DNA of 64,000 nucleotides from Solen grandis (GCA_021229015.1 CM037777.1:58197789-58261788); one strand, 5' to 3'; counted from the stretch's first letter, positions 21,200 to 35,100 are shown. Program-made: numbers and translations. Notes: generated by a model from the letters alone, not told the origin.

Positions 21200-23700
21200 A
21201 AAAAATTAAATTTTGTTTGGCACAGTAGTTTAAAAGTGTAGAGTTAAAGTTCTTGGACACTGCACTTCTCCTAGTCACCATCTGATTACATTTTAAGTTT
21301 CAAGTAAATACCATGTATAATATTTGAGTTATGTTCGGGACAAGAAAAAAAGCAATTTTACAAATGGAGACAATTCAAAAAATGGGACCAGGTAGATTAA
21401 CAGTTCTTGGACACTGCACTTTTCTTAGTCACCATCTGTTTACATTTCAAGTTTCAAGTTAAATATACCTTGTATAATTTTCAAGTTTAGTTCCGGACAA
21501 GAAAAAAGATTAAACAAAGGGAGATAATTCAACAAGAGGGCCATGATGGCCCTGAATCGCTCACCTGAGTACCATTGCTACAACTGATTACAAAGTTTTT
21601 AAACAGACAAGAATTCTGATATAACTCAATCTTAAACATTTTAGCCCTGACAATACTACACACCAAATATATAAAAATCTTGATAATGAACCATTAGATG
21701 ATCTACATACCAAAAATCTAAGCTATAGGCCTTATGGATTCATAGTAGAAGATTTTTTTTAAAGATTTTCCTATATAACTCTATGTAAAACAAGTGACCC
21801 CTGGTGCGGGGGCATTTATCACCATAAGGTCATGATTTGTACAATCTTGGTAATGAACCATAAGATGATGCTACATACCAAATATCTAATCTCTAGGCCT
21901 TATGGATTCACAGAAGAAGATTTTTAAAGATTTTCCTATACAACTCTATGTAAAACAAGTGACCCATGGTGCAGGGGCATTTATCACCATAGGGTCATGA
22001 TTTGTACAATCTTGGTAATGAACCATAAGATGATGCTACATACCAAATATCTAAGCTCTAGGCCTTATGGATTCATAGAAGAAGATTTTTAAAGATTTTC
22101 CTATATAACTCTATGTAAAACAAGTGACCCATGGTGCAGGGGCATTTATCACCATAGGGTCATGATTTGTACAATCTTGGTAATGAACCATAAGATGATG
22201 CTACATACCAAATATCTAAGCTCTAGGCCTTATGGATTCATAGAAGAAGATTTTTAAAGATTTTCCTATATAACTCTATGTAAAACAAGTGACCCATTGC
22301 GGGCATTTATCACCATAGGGTCATGATTTGTACAATCTTGGTAATGAACCATAAGATGATGCTACATACCAAATATCTAAGCTCTAGGCCTTATGGATTC
22401 ATAGAAGAAGATTTTTAAAGATTTTCCTATATAACTCTATGTAAAACAAGTGACCCCTATTGCAGGGGCATTTATCACCATAGGGTCATGATTTGTACAA
22501 TCTTGGTAATGAACCATAAGATGATGCTACATACCAAATATCTAAGCTCTAGGCCTAATGGATTCATAGAAGAAGATTTTTAAAGATTTTCCTACATAAC
22601 TCTATGTAAAACAAGTGACCCCTGGTGCGGGGGCATTTATCATCGTAGGGCTATGATTTGAACAATCTTGGTAATGAACCATTAGATGATGCTACATACC
22701 AAATATCTAAGCTCTAGGCCTTGCAGTTTTGCAGAAGAAGATTTTCAAAGTTTGCATTTTTAAAATCTATTTTTAGCTCCTGTGACCTACTTTTTTAAAC
22801 CAATCTGAATAGGACTATGATTTGTACAATCTTGGTAATGGCCCATAAGATGATGCTACATACCAAATATCTAAGCTCTAGGCCTTGCAGTTTTGCAGAA
22901 GAAGATTTTCAAAGTTTGCATTTTTAAAATCTATTTTTAGCTCCTGTGACCTACTTTTTTAAACCAATCTGAATAATTTGTACAACTTTGATAGAGGGCA
23001 TCATAAGGATGATTTCTGTGAAGTTTGGTCAAAATCCCTTCAGCGGTTCATGAGGAGATGTTGTTTAAAGCAAATTGTTGACGACGGACGCACGCACGCA
23101 CGCACGGACGACGGACAAAAGGCGATCACAAAAGCTCACCATGAGCACGTTGTGCTCAGGTGAGCTAAAAATGGGACCAAGTAGAGTTACAGTTTTTAGA
23201 CAATGCACTTCTCCTAGTCATAATCTGTCTATATTTTAAGTTTCACGTCAATACCTTGTATAGTCTTCGAGTAATATTCCAGACAAGAAAAACAGAATTA
23301 ACCAAAGGGAGATAATTAAAAAATGGGACCAGGGCAATAACTTTGCCATCCTTGAGACAACTCAACTTAAATTTATAACACATGCCTTTCCATCTGATTA
23401 TCTATGCACACACAAAATTTGAATTGAATTGGTTAAGAAATGTAGAAGTTCGCGTCACAAGATAATTAGAGTCGAATCAGGGGCAATAATCCTTGAGATA
23501 ACTCAAGAGAAATTTATGCCACGCACCTCTCCACCTGATTATCAATGCACACACTATACTTGAACCAAATCAGTGAAGAAATGTAAAAGTGGTTTGCCTC
23601 ACAAGTTTTTGGGATAAACGGACAGACTGGCAGACCAATTAACCGACAGACTGACTCCTATATACCCCCTCACAAATTTTGTTTGCGGGGGTACAAAAAA
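21200..23700 (+). repeat. Family D tandem array, split by a family C element
   Basis: Units containing TTGGACACTGCACTT, TAGTCACCATCTG and GGGAGATAATTCAA occur at 21240-21532 and resume at 23171 with ATGGGACCAAGTAG. The array ends with GGACAGACTGGCAGACC, CCGACAGACTGACTCC and a short hairpin-like CCCCCTC...GCGGGGGT end at 23664-23693. Confidence 0.7.
21533..23166 (+). mobile_element. Composite tandem-core element, family C, copy 3 (complete)
   Basis: The element begins CAAGAGGGCCATGATGGCCC, a palindromic head, followed by TGAATCGCTCACCTGAG. About seven core units with a 165-bp period follow (CATGATTTGTACAATCTTGG at 21831, 21996, 22161, 22322 and 22487). The tail is GACGACGGACGCACGC, GGACAAAAGGCGATCACAAA, then GCTCACCATGAGC and CTCAGGTGAGCT. 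GCTCACCTGAG near the start and CTCAGGTGAGC at the end are inverted repeats. The host site is a family D array: uninterrupted units read ATTCAAAAAATGGG, here split into ATTCAA and AAAATGGG. No protein is encoded, so movement would need a partner element. The plan recalls pearl/Helentron-like elements of bivalves, but this is only a resemblance. Confidence 0.75.
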
Positions 23701-23840
23701 GTACTGCCTAACTGCAATATAACAGTGTAGACATGTGGCAACATACCACATGTCACATTATCATGAAACTTCCTTTTGTGCTGAGTGCCAAGCACAACTA
23801 AGATCAATATCTGTAGGCAAATCAACATAGAGTTAACAAG
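23690..23840 (-). mobile_element. SINE fragment, second family, reverse orientation
   Basis: AGACATGTGGCAACATACCACATGTC and GTGCTGAGTGCCAAGCAC resemble the middle of the SINEs at 31.5 and 32.4 kb. The tRNA-like head is missing. Confidence 0.4.
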
Positions 23841-24329
23841 ATGTGCCAGTACTTAAGAACTGATCAAAAAGCTAAAATTCTAAAGTAAGAAGTGTCATAA
23901 TTCTTGGATAACTTCAGAAAGAGAGAAGAGGCTTTTGCTGGTTCTTCTGTCTATATATTTCATTGCTGTTTCTCAAATGCTTTTAGAAAAAATATGCAAT
24001 ATAAGTAATATTGCTACATAGGCCCATAAAAAATAGAAGATCTGCAAAAAAATAAAGAGCTGTCCGTAAGATTAGTTTGCTGCTCAGGTGAGTAGAATAG
24101 CTCTCCTTATTCTCCGAATTAAAATGTTATGACAAACTCACCTGTGCAGTGAATCTCACGTGACCCATTCCCTTCAAATTGGGAATTTTTGCACAAAGAT
24201 GTTAGAAATTTGGAAAAAAAGTCAAGAAACTAGAAATTTGTTTTTGTAGAAAACTCATGTCTCCCCCATCCCAATCCCCTCACAAACACATGTACACTAA
24301 GACACACAGTGACATAGGCTGCCTTTATT

Positions 24330-25400
24330 GATCAAGCTCCGCCCAGATTTATGGACCTTGAGTGTGAGACTTTCTCTTGCCAATTTCTTTCCAGAACTGA
24401 AAATTTGTTCAATAGCATAAGTAGAACAAGAATTATCTTGCAGTCAAGAATTTGTGGAAAGAGGGAATAACTCCAAAATACTGAGACCAGAGTTAGGAAC
24501 CTTGTGCATGACACTTTCTCTAATTAATTTCTTTCCATAAATGAATTTTAATTGCAATAAAATATGAGGAACGGGAGTTATCATAGGACACCAAATTGTA
24601 TAAAAGGGGAAAAACTCCAACAAGAAACCTCAGAAATGGATTATGCTCATGTGATCTGCAATTCTTGTCCATAAAGCCTACCCACCTATGAAGCTTCAAG
24701 GTTATATGTCTCATAGTGCATGAGTTATGCTCAGGACAAAATTTACTTGAATATGAAACTAAACAAAGGGAAATAACTCCAAATATATGATATGCAGATT
24801 AAGGTTCTTGTGCCCTGCAATTCTCCTTTGTAAGGTCTATCAACCAATTAAGTTTCAAGGCTTTATGTCTCATAGTGCATGAGGAATGCCTTTAAAGAAG
24901 TAAGTATGCAATTAAAACAAGGGCATGTAACTCCAAAAATATGATGTACAGAGTTACAGTTCTTGTGCATGACACTTCTCCTCTATGAGATCAATCACCC
25001 TGTGAAGTTTCAAAATAATAGCTTCAATATTTTTTGAGTTATGCTCCAGACCAAATTTAAGTATGAAATTTAACAAAGGGCAGTAACTATAGAAAGAATG
25101 GTGCGCAAATTTACTGTTCTTGTGCATGACCATTCTCCCCAACAAGATCTATCCACCTGTGACGTTTTAAATTAATAGCTTTAATACTTTTTGAGTTATG
25201 AAAGTATGAAATTTAACAAAGGGCAGTAACTGAAAAAAAATGATGGGCAAAGTTATGGTTCTTTACACTGCACTTCTCCTCAAAGAGATCTATCCACCGG
25301 TGAAGTTGATAAGTTAATAGCTTAGATGCATTCTGAGTTAAGTGTGACAGACTGAAGGACAAATAGACATCTCTGACAAAAACGATATGTCTTGAGATAT
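24330..25400 (+). repeat. Family D tandem array
   Basis: Six or more degenerate units of about 140-160 bp share GTTCTTGTGCATGACACTTCTC, ATCTATCCACCTGTGAAG, TTTGAGTTATGCTCC and AACAAAGGGCAGTAACT. The array ends near GACAAATAGACATCTCTGAC. It lies just beyond the last recognisable helicase exon. Confidence 0.65.
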
Positions 25401-25903
25401 AATAAATACATCAATTAGTTAATCAATAACTGCTATTTTATTTATAAACTGTCTGTGGTGAAACGTTTCCAAAACATTGTCAGTTTTTGACCAATTTAAT
25501 TTTTTTTTATTCTTGAATTTGTGCATTTAAATTGAGAAAATATATACTCTCTCTCTCTGGCATTGGAAACATGCTGAGGTAGAAAGATTTTAGTCACACT
25601 CACATGTTATAGTGTGAGGTTCAGTGTGTTTACATTGCATCAACAGTAAATTAGGGTTTTTGAAATTTTGTTTCTAATGTGATAGATATTGTGCTATCTC
25701 CATGCCGTATACAGTAATAGTAAGTGACACAAAAATTAAGACGGGGTCAACCCGTTTTGGAACTTCTTTTTAGTGTAGCATGTTAAGCAAAGGTACTATA
25801 CCAATACAGTTTTAACACCTTTGGCATGTAACAGCCACAGATCACACGCCCTTATCCCAGGGTAGAGTGTACTCCATGCTGCAATGACTAAAGCCAGTAT
25901 TAC
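25401..25903. other. Sequence downstream of the last recognisable helicase exon
   Basis: On the minus strand this begins with the intron donor after exon 8 (CCACAG|GTAATACTGG). The next exon expected in an RLR would begin close to the TAS motif; nothing like it was seen here or elsewhere to the left. Confidence 0.5.
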
Positions 25904-26102
25904 CTGTGGTAAGGCGACCTGTGAAGCCCCCTCCTCTGACTTCTGTGCCAGGTACGTGCCCATGATCTGGTTGAAGGCTGCATTGGAGTGGGTATTGTGA
26001 CACTCATCAAAGATCATCAGGGTGAAGATGTGGATCCCCTCGATCTCCCTGTTCACCAGGGCATCTTGCAGAACACCCGCAGTCACAATCAGGATATCCC
26101 GC
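25904..26102 (-). other. Exon 8 of the fusion gene: helicase motif II (DECH)
   Basis: 199 nt. It codes [14 protein letters not shown], then [20 protein letters not shown] (DECH at residues 571-574, the Mg-ATP-coordinating Walker B), and ends ALPQ. RLRs continue with a strand leading into LTAS. Acceptor TTTTGCAG|GCGGG, donor CCACAG|GTAATA. This is the last exon found. Confidence 0.9.
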
Positions 26103-29100
26103 CTGCAAAACATTGGAGGATGGGTTACCAACACAGGGTATGTATGTTTTAACATGTATATATCGTGCATCGAACAAATGTCATCTCTTTAATTACATTG
26201 TTTTACATCAAATATCAATAAAGATTTAATGACAATAGGTTTTTCTTCTATATCTATGATAATGGCAAACATTCAATACTGAAACATGGCCATGTGCACG
26301 CGTATGTGAGTGGTGGGGGGGGGGGGTAAAAAATAAAAGACTGTCAGTTTTCCCAAGGTACCCAGTCCTCCTGGTACCTCCTGACATATTCTTATATTCA
26401 AAAGGAAAGCAGGAAGCAAAACAAAGCAAATTAGCTAGATTTTTCAAATAAAACAAATTTGGTTAGAAACTAATGATCAATACTTCGAGGTTTGACAAGA
26501 TGATATGAATGGTGACTTGTTTATTGTTTTTGCTATTTAACATCTATTCAACTTAAAAGTCTATACCCCATCTAGGTCTTGCAACACATCACTGGATTTG
26601 TTGGTAACAGTTAACAGAAAACTTCATTCAATATGCAAAATTAATGGAATTTATTCTTAATTAAATACATCTTATCATTATCAACTAAATTGTAAAACCA
26701 TATTTAGGAACAAATAATATAACATCAACCAATACTAAAAACATTATTCATTTACATGCTCAATCCCAACTTCAAAAGAGACTTTAATTAAAGCAGGTGT
26801 ATTACTGCCAAATATACCATTTCAACATGCAGGAGCTTCCTTCTATACATTCTGTACTGAGACATAATTATTTTATATACCTAGCATTATTCCTGAAAAT
26901 TACACCAAAACCAGGTAATTACTTGTCTACAAAATCCTTCAGATATTCATGTTTTGATCGCTGTGACTCCCCACTGATCACTTTACTGGTGTATTTGGGC
27001 AGCAGGGTGCGACACGCTTCTCCTTGTTGATTGGCTAGCGCCACCTGGTTCACAAGAAAAATGACCCTGGCAATGCCACGTCCCTTCATTTTGCGGATAT
27101 GTTCCTTAAAAAATAACAAGACGGCCAAGATGGCCCTAGATCGCTCACCTGAGAAAAGTATCATTCATTGCCTGTACAAAACAGATTGCTTTAGAATTAA
27201 GATAACGAGGTGAAACAATGTTCAGAAATTTTTCTGACCCCATCCACAAAAGATATCATCATGACAAACATTCTGCCAAAGCTTGAGGATGATTGGACCA
27301 AAAATGTTGCCCTCAGAGTATAAACAAGATTTTTCTAAGATTTGACCTACTGACCTACTTTTTGATCACCTGACCCATTTTCAAAGGTTCAAGATATCAT
27401 CAAGACAAACATTCTGACCAAGTTTGAGGAAGATTTGACCAAAATTGTGGCCTCCAGTGTGTAAACAAGATTTTTCTAAGATTTGACCTACTGACCTTCT
27501 TTTTGATTCAACCTGACCCATTTTCAAAAGGGTTCAAGATATCATCAAGACAAACATTCTGACCAAGTTTGAGGAAGATTGGATCAAAATTGTGACCTCC
27601 AGTGTGTAAACAAGATTTTTCTAAGATTTGACCTACTGACCTACTTTTTGATCCAACCTGAACGATTTTCGAAAGGGTTCAAGATATCATCAAGACAAAC
27701 ATTCTGACCAAGTTTGAGGAAGATTGGATCAAAATTGTGGCCTCTAGTGTGTAAACATCAACATTGTTGACGGACGACGGACAATCAAGTATCCCAAAAG
27801 CTCACCCTGAGATATGCTCAGGTGAGCTAAAAATTAGTTTGACCAAAACTTCTGCTCAAGGGGAAAAGTATCTGTGTTGTATAATACCAGTAATATACAA
27901 TTGCTTATGGCTGAAGTAGCTGTTGTTAAGTTTGACAAAAAGAACTTGTGATTAGAACAAGGCTGTGTCACAGACACGAAATCCCCCGCCGAATATATTT
28001 AGTTCATGAATGGGAGCTGTTTTTACAGAACATAAATCAGGGGCCGTAACTCCATTGTAAAAGATCAAACTGGGTCATGCTGTCAATATGATTATAATTC
28101 CTTATTGCCTCTTGATATAACAGAACAGAACAAGAAGAGACTTTATTACTTCCAAGTATACAACATGGAGAATAGTTTATATATACACACAACTAAATAT
28201 ATAAACAAACTATACCATAAGCTTTTTCTGGTGTATTAATTTAAGAAGAGCACAGAATGTCGAGGACAGTGGAAGAAACAGAGTGATAAATTAACATATT
28301 CAAGTATGAAAAATAACAAAGGGCAATAACTCCAAAATTCGGATAAGGAGAGTTATGGTTCTTGTGCACTGCACTTCTCTTCAATGAGATCTGTCCACCT
28401 GTGAAGTTTCAAAGCAATAGCTTGAATACTTTTGGAGATATGCTCCGGACAAAAATCAAGTATGAAAAAATAACAAAGGGCAATAACTCCAAAATTAGGC
28501 TAATGAGAGTTATGGTTCTTGTGCACTGCACTTCTCCTCAATGAGATCTGTCCACCTGTGAAGTTTCAAAGCAATAGCTTGAATACTTTTGGAGTTATGC
28601 TCCGGACAAAAATCAAGTATGAAAAATAACAAAGGGCAATAACTCCAAAATTCGGATAAGGAGAGTTATGGTTCTTGTGCACTGCACTTCTCCTCAATGA
28701 GATCTGTCCACCTGTGAAGTTTCAAAGCAATAGCTTGAATACTTTTGGAGTTATGCTCCTGACAAAAATCAAGTATGAAAAATAACAAAGGGCAATAGCT
28801 CCAAAATTAGGCTAATGAGAGTTATGGTTCTTGTGCACTGCACTTCTCCTCAATGAGATCTGTCCACCTGTGAAGTTTCAAAGCAATAGCTTGAATACTT
28901 TTGGAGTTATGCTCCGGACAAAATTCGGACGGACGGACGCACGGACACACGGACGCACGGACGGATGGACAACGCCAAAACAATATCCCCCTCCCGATTT
29001 CATCGGCGGGGGATAAAAAGTGGTATATTAAAATCAACAGTACTTTCAAAGTTTTCCTAATAGTTAAAACAGACAGAAATACCAATGAGAGGTAGCCCGA

Positions 29101-32100
29101 TACCTGGATGATCCTGCAAGCGACCCTCGTTTTTCCTGAACCAGTAGGTGCCACTATGATGACATTCCGACCCTCCAGGGCTGGCCCCGCCAGTTCTGTC
29201 TGGTATTTGCGCAACGATATCTCTTCATCTTCCATGTCAACTTCTTCGTATAGCGGAAAAAAGTCTGTGAACACAAATGAAAAAGAGATTACAAAGGCAA
29301 GTTTCATATCTGTATACAGTAATTTGTGGGTCAGTCCTGTCTTTCATTAAATGTCTTGAATTGCAATTTTCCTTATCTTAAAAATATCAAAACTTCATGT
29401 TAGAATGTCGACAAGTACAAACTCCAAACAACAGTAGGTTTAAACAAATTATTAGTATCAACTAGTTTAGATCAATTTAAGATCTTCATGAGGGTAATGT
29501 TCAATCAAATTTTCTACCCTGAAGTACTATAAAAGATGTAGCACGAGTCATACGCTACGTCTAAAAGTAGATTTTGGTAACATACAAATTATATACATAT
29601 AAGGTACGTATAAGAGTTCCCACACTACGGAAATGAATATGATAAGTATATCAAATAAATGTACTATGATATCAAAATTATGAAGAAATCAATGAACATT
29701 TTCTGTACAAATATGCCTGATATATTTTGTATGTAATATTAAGCAGTCAAAAAATATGTGAATTATTGTTTTTCATAACCTTGAAAGGAGATGTAACAAT
29801 ATTTAACAAGAGAATCTGAAACTGCATAAACAAAATACTGTATATAAAATACATGCATCAAATTATATGTAATATATTTAAATGAACATGTGCTATGCTA
29901 CACAGAGGTGTTCTCTGGAACATGTGTGTCACCTGCTGAATGTGATGGAAAAGGTATGATGGACAGACAGACGATAGAAAAGTGATCCTTATGCGTTATG
30001 TCTGCTTACAGCAGCTGACACAAAAATGATAAAATCAAAGCACTCAATGCACTGAGAGACTGTTGATGGGGTTATCATGAAATAGTGATAAATGAGACTG
30101 ACACTCTGTATTGAAGTTAACCTATTGGATTCACCTCAGTGGATCAAGCTGGTTTGCATTATTCGCCACACAAATTCATAGGGATATCTTCCATACAATT
30201 ACAGGCATGATATCACAAAACCAGCTTGATTCACTATAACAAATCAATTAGATCTAAGATCCACTTAAATATGAAGTGTCAGTCAAGCTTATTACTTTCA
30301 ATTATCGCTGTTTCATGATAACCCAGTCGGCATTCTCTCAGTGCCTTGAGTATTTTGATCCAGAGTGAAGGTCATGACCCGGATTCCATTCATAACTTGC
30401 ATACATAAGGAGGTCAACAACATATACCTTATTTCTGTGCTCTACCTGACTGTTGTTGATTACATATAGAATATGAGGTATTTGATAATATAAGATATAA
30501 GTGAGTTTGCATTTCTTTTTCAAACCTAAAAAATGTTCTACGGGGAACTTTTGGAAGGCTAAAACTCGTCAACATTCAAAATGTGTATTAACTACTTTGG
30601 CTAAATTACATATACTTGAGTGTCTAATGCAAAGCACTACCTTTTTTTTGCAGGAGTTGATCTTTATATAATTATGTAAAATGGGTTTTTGTTTTGTTTC
30701 ATAATTGGCTCAAATATTTTGTTCACACTCAAGATGGATGTTTCCAGCACATCATTACTGTAAAAGAATAATATAACACATAAAAATCATAAATCGCTAT
30801 GATTAAAATAAAACGTCTATATACGAGTAATATTTTCCACTTGTATTTGCTAGCACAGGATCGCAATGTATGGATATGATACTGAACGTGGAGTGATACA
30901 TGTCGATTTTGATTCCTACATTTGGATTGTGGCTGTACGAGACTGCGCCTTACTCCCAAAGTCTAAATACCGCATCATACAACAATGTTTGACACTAAAG
31001 ACGCAACGCTACCTGATGAGTCTTTATCACTGCCGAGAGAGAATGGATGTTCAGCTGAACCCTGGGTTGACGTTGAGTGGGGTGTCAACCCGGACTCTGA
31101 AACACATCAGAACAGTATAAGTTCAGTGTCTGATACACAGCACTTGACAAATACACACAACGATATACAAATATATATATATATATATATATAATTTTAA
31201 ACATTTTACATGATTTACTTGACTCAATGATATTCAAAAATGACCATTTCCCATATAATCACTAGAGACAGGTGATACTGGCATAATAACTCAGTGGTTG
31301 AATGTCTGGGGTTGAATCCCAACCACTTGGCACTTTCATACAGTGACCACTTCAAACCAAAGACATATAAAATTGGTACCAAATGCACCCTTGCCTGGCA
31401 CTTGGCAAACCGCTCTCTCTTCTGCATGCTGTCTCTTCAGAAAAAGCAGGTGACCCTTCTCATTTGTTATCCTTGTTTGTTTGTTAATTGGATTTTACGC
31501 CCACCGACAGTAATTTAGGCATTTAGAGGCGATATCTACTTGAGGTAGATGTAGTGCTGCCACACTGCTGTATCACACCATAGACATGTGGCGTGATACC
31601 ACACCTAGTAACATTATACTAACACCGGGCTAAACAGACCTTGAACTACTCTTATATGCTGAGCACCAAGCAAGGGAACTTTACCTGTACTATTTTTATG
31701 ACTTTGTATGTCACGGCCAGGGATCGAATCCACGACCTCCCGATTCCGGGGCGGACGCTCTAACCACTCATCCACCGGGACCGGTATGGGTTATCCTTGA
31801 AAGCAAGGTCTAAATATGGCCATAATAATCAGTAAATGGTTGCTAGCCACTACTTTAAAAGATCGCAATGCAGCTGTATGTCATTATCTACAAGACAGAC
31901 ATACTGCATTTTTCTGCTTGACTGATAGCATTAAAATTTTATTCTATTGCTTCTGGCAAGAGTTTCTAACATCTAATATTGTCTACCTGTTGGCAATAAA
32001 TAAGTAAAACATTCCACTTCTCATTCTGTATGTTTATATATCTTGGTACTTTAAATGTACTATAAGCCTTGTTTTACACTTTTATCAATGCTTATACCAA

Positions 32101-35100
32101 GTAATTTAAAACTATGATATTTCTTATTCCTTACATCAGACAGTAAAGTGGTCTCCATAGTCTAATAACATACCTGACTGCAGATCCAAAGGTTGTAGGT
32201 TTGAACCCATTTGAGGGCAAGGAAAAGGTGCAATGTACTGGTCCATCGCAGAAACCGTCAAAAGTTATAATCACTTGTTTCAAAATTAACATAACTTACA
32301 TAGAATTAAACTGATATGGTATTATGCATGTGTGTGTTTTGCAATTCTTTTAACAAATGTCTGTGTTTGTTGAGTTTAACTTCAGACTGACAGTATTTCA
32401 GTCATTTGTAGACTATGGCTACTTGAGACAGATATATTGCAGCCACACTGCAGTATCATACCACAGACATGTGGCATGATACCACATCCAGTCATATTAT
32501 TCTGACACCAGGCTAACCTGTCCTGGAACTACCCTTATATGCTGTGCGCTTAGCTATACAAGTACCATTTTGACTAATTTGGTATGTCACAGCCTGGGAT
32601 TGAAACCATGACCTTGTGCTCCCGAGACGGATGCTCAAACCACTCGCCCACTGAGGAGTGACAAATACTTACCCTAACTGGTATTCTCGAAACCATATTA
32701 CATCCTCCTATAAGTAACTCCAGTTAAATAACTGTCATACTGTAATTTAACTGGACAATAACCAAAAATGAACCAAGGTAAAAATATAGAACATTATTGG
32801 CTTTTGCCTTTTTTCATACATGAGGATTTAGTTTTGGCGGACCATTAAAAAAGCAACTGCCAAGATACTCAACCAGAAAATAAAGATCTTGTCAACAGTA
32901 AGACATAATTAGTTATGGTGTAAAGAAGAGAAATTTATGAAATAATGGATTTTAAATATGGATCTGAAATTCTCACAGAAGTAACATAAATTTCAAAGCA
33001 AGGGCTTGGTGCAGAACTATTGTTACTGCTTCTCTATTTATATATACAGTTATCAAGTCTTCAAACTGCTAAGGAATTATTTTGAAGTACTTGGAAAAAA
33101 TCATTGTTTGGATTTTGCATAGTACTAATGTGCGGCCAAAAACACATGATTTTTTAAGGCCTAATCACACACACAAAAGAACCACAAAATCCCCTACCTG
33201 TCAGTGTGGCGTCACTGTGTGAGGATCCTGGCAGGCAACTGCTGTCTAATGACTTGGACTTGGTCAACATTTGTAAACCTGTACACAATACCTAAGTAAC
33301 TTTTTATCCCATGGGATTCTTCAGCACTCTTGATAAAAGACATATCAGATTAAGTATGCAAATAAAATTGACTGCTTGTGCAGTTTTTGTAATATACTGG
33401 AGTATCAGATATGCAGTAATAAGTCCCGATATGCTAAATGAATTTTACAGCAAGCATGAACCTAAGTTTTAAACATTTGCTATAGATACAAACACAGTCA
33501 AATGGTAACCAGGGTGATACCTATTTAAAGATAATAAGAAAAAAAAATACCGCTTTGACAAGGCATTTGGACTTTAAAAAGTGGACCATGAAAACAGAAG
33601 AAAACTAGAGATTTGTTTTCATAGAAAACTGATGTCTCCCCCAACCCCCTTCCCCTCACACACACACACATACACTTAGGCACTCAGTGACATATGCAAA
33701 TAGTTGAAGTTAAAGGGCTGACTACATCAATCAAGTTCCGCCCAGAGTTATGGACCTTTTGTGTGTGACTCCTCTCATCAGTTTCTTTCAATAACTAAAA
33801 GTTTAATAGCTTAAGTAAAACAGGAGTTATCTTGTGGTCAAGAAATTGTGAAAAGGGGGAATAACTTAAAAAAACTGAGACCAGAGTTACTAACCTTATG
33901 CATAGCATTTTCTCTCATTAATTTTTTCCAAAAATGAATTTAACTTGCAATATCATGAGTCGAATGGTAGTTATATTAAGGACACAAAATTGCATAAAAG
34001 GGGAAAAACTCCAACAAGAAACCTTGGAAATGGATTATGCTCTAAATATGTACTGCTATTCTTGTTCATAACACCCACCTATAAAGTTTCAAAGTGCACA
34101 AATTATGCTCCGGACAAAATTTAATTGAATATGAAACTAAACAATGCGCAATAACTTCAAAAATATGATTTGCAGAATTAAGTTTCTTGTGCACTGCAAT
34201 TATCCTTTGTGAGGCCTATCCATCTATGAAGTTTCAAGGTTATATGTCTTATAGTGCATGAATAATGATCTTGATAAAAATAAGAATGATATTTAACAAG
34301 GGGCAGAAATCCAAAATCCGAAAATATGATATGAAGAGTTACTGTTCTTGTGCATGGCACTTATCTATCCACCTGTGAAGTTTCATGTTAATAGCTTTGA
34401 TACTTTTTGAGTTATGCTCCAGACAAAAAGTGTGACAGACAGATGAACAGACAGACAGACGGATGGACAGACAGAAAGACAACTCTAACAAAAACAATAT
34501 GTCTCCCCCAATAAATATGGAGGGATACATAAAAAAATTATCACTGAAGATGATAAATACCCCGAGATACAAAATACAGGTATAGCTCTGATAAGCATAT
34601 ACACGTATTACCATTTTTTTTTAAAAACGTAATATCATTTAAGTGTTAAGGTAGAATATCGTAAAAAGAAAACAGCAGACAAAGTTCATGCATATTTCTG
34701 CAGAATTGCCATTTCCCCCTTTCCCAATCATCTGAAAAAAAGGGCATGATTATTTTAAGACGAGTTTTTATGCCAAATGTTTAGTGCAGTATACCTAAAT
34801 AACAGACAAAACAAAATCAAATAAAGAGGTGGGCCTTGCATAAACTTGAGCTATATCATGGTGATTTATACACTGATCAATTGCCATGTTTCAAAGAGTA
34901 AGTAGTAGCTCTTATTTGAGAACCATTTTTCTTTTTAAAGTAAAGGTCAAAGTCACATTACGTCAAGGTCAGTGTTCTAAGAAAATAATTATTAACTATG
35001 AACCAAATCTGTGAAATGCTAACCAGTTTAAACACAATTTATTTTATGACAGGACAGAAAGCAATTAATGCTTATGAAAATCTTCTCCCTGGCAATGATG

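Noticed and set aside
21533..23166. CRISPR-like array
   Set aside because: Units of 165 bp are contiguous and nearly identical, with no repeat-spacer pattern, in a eukaryotic genome.
25796..25903. Reading frame continuing past exon 8
   Set aside because: It crosses a good donor (CCACAG|GTAATA) and loses similarity to RLRs at that point, so it is intron.
25904..29264. Dicer helicase rather than RLR
   Set aside because: The Q-motif, motif Ia and the text around DECH ([15 protein letters not shown]) follow MDA5/RIG-I, and no PAZ or RNase III region is near.
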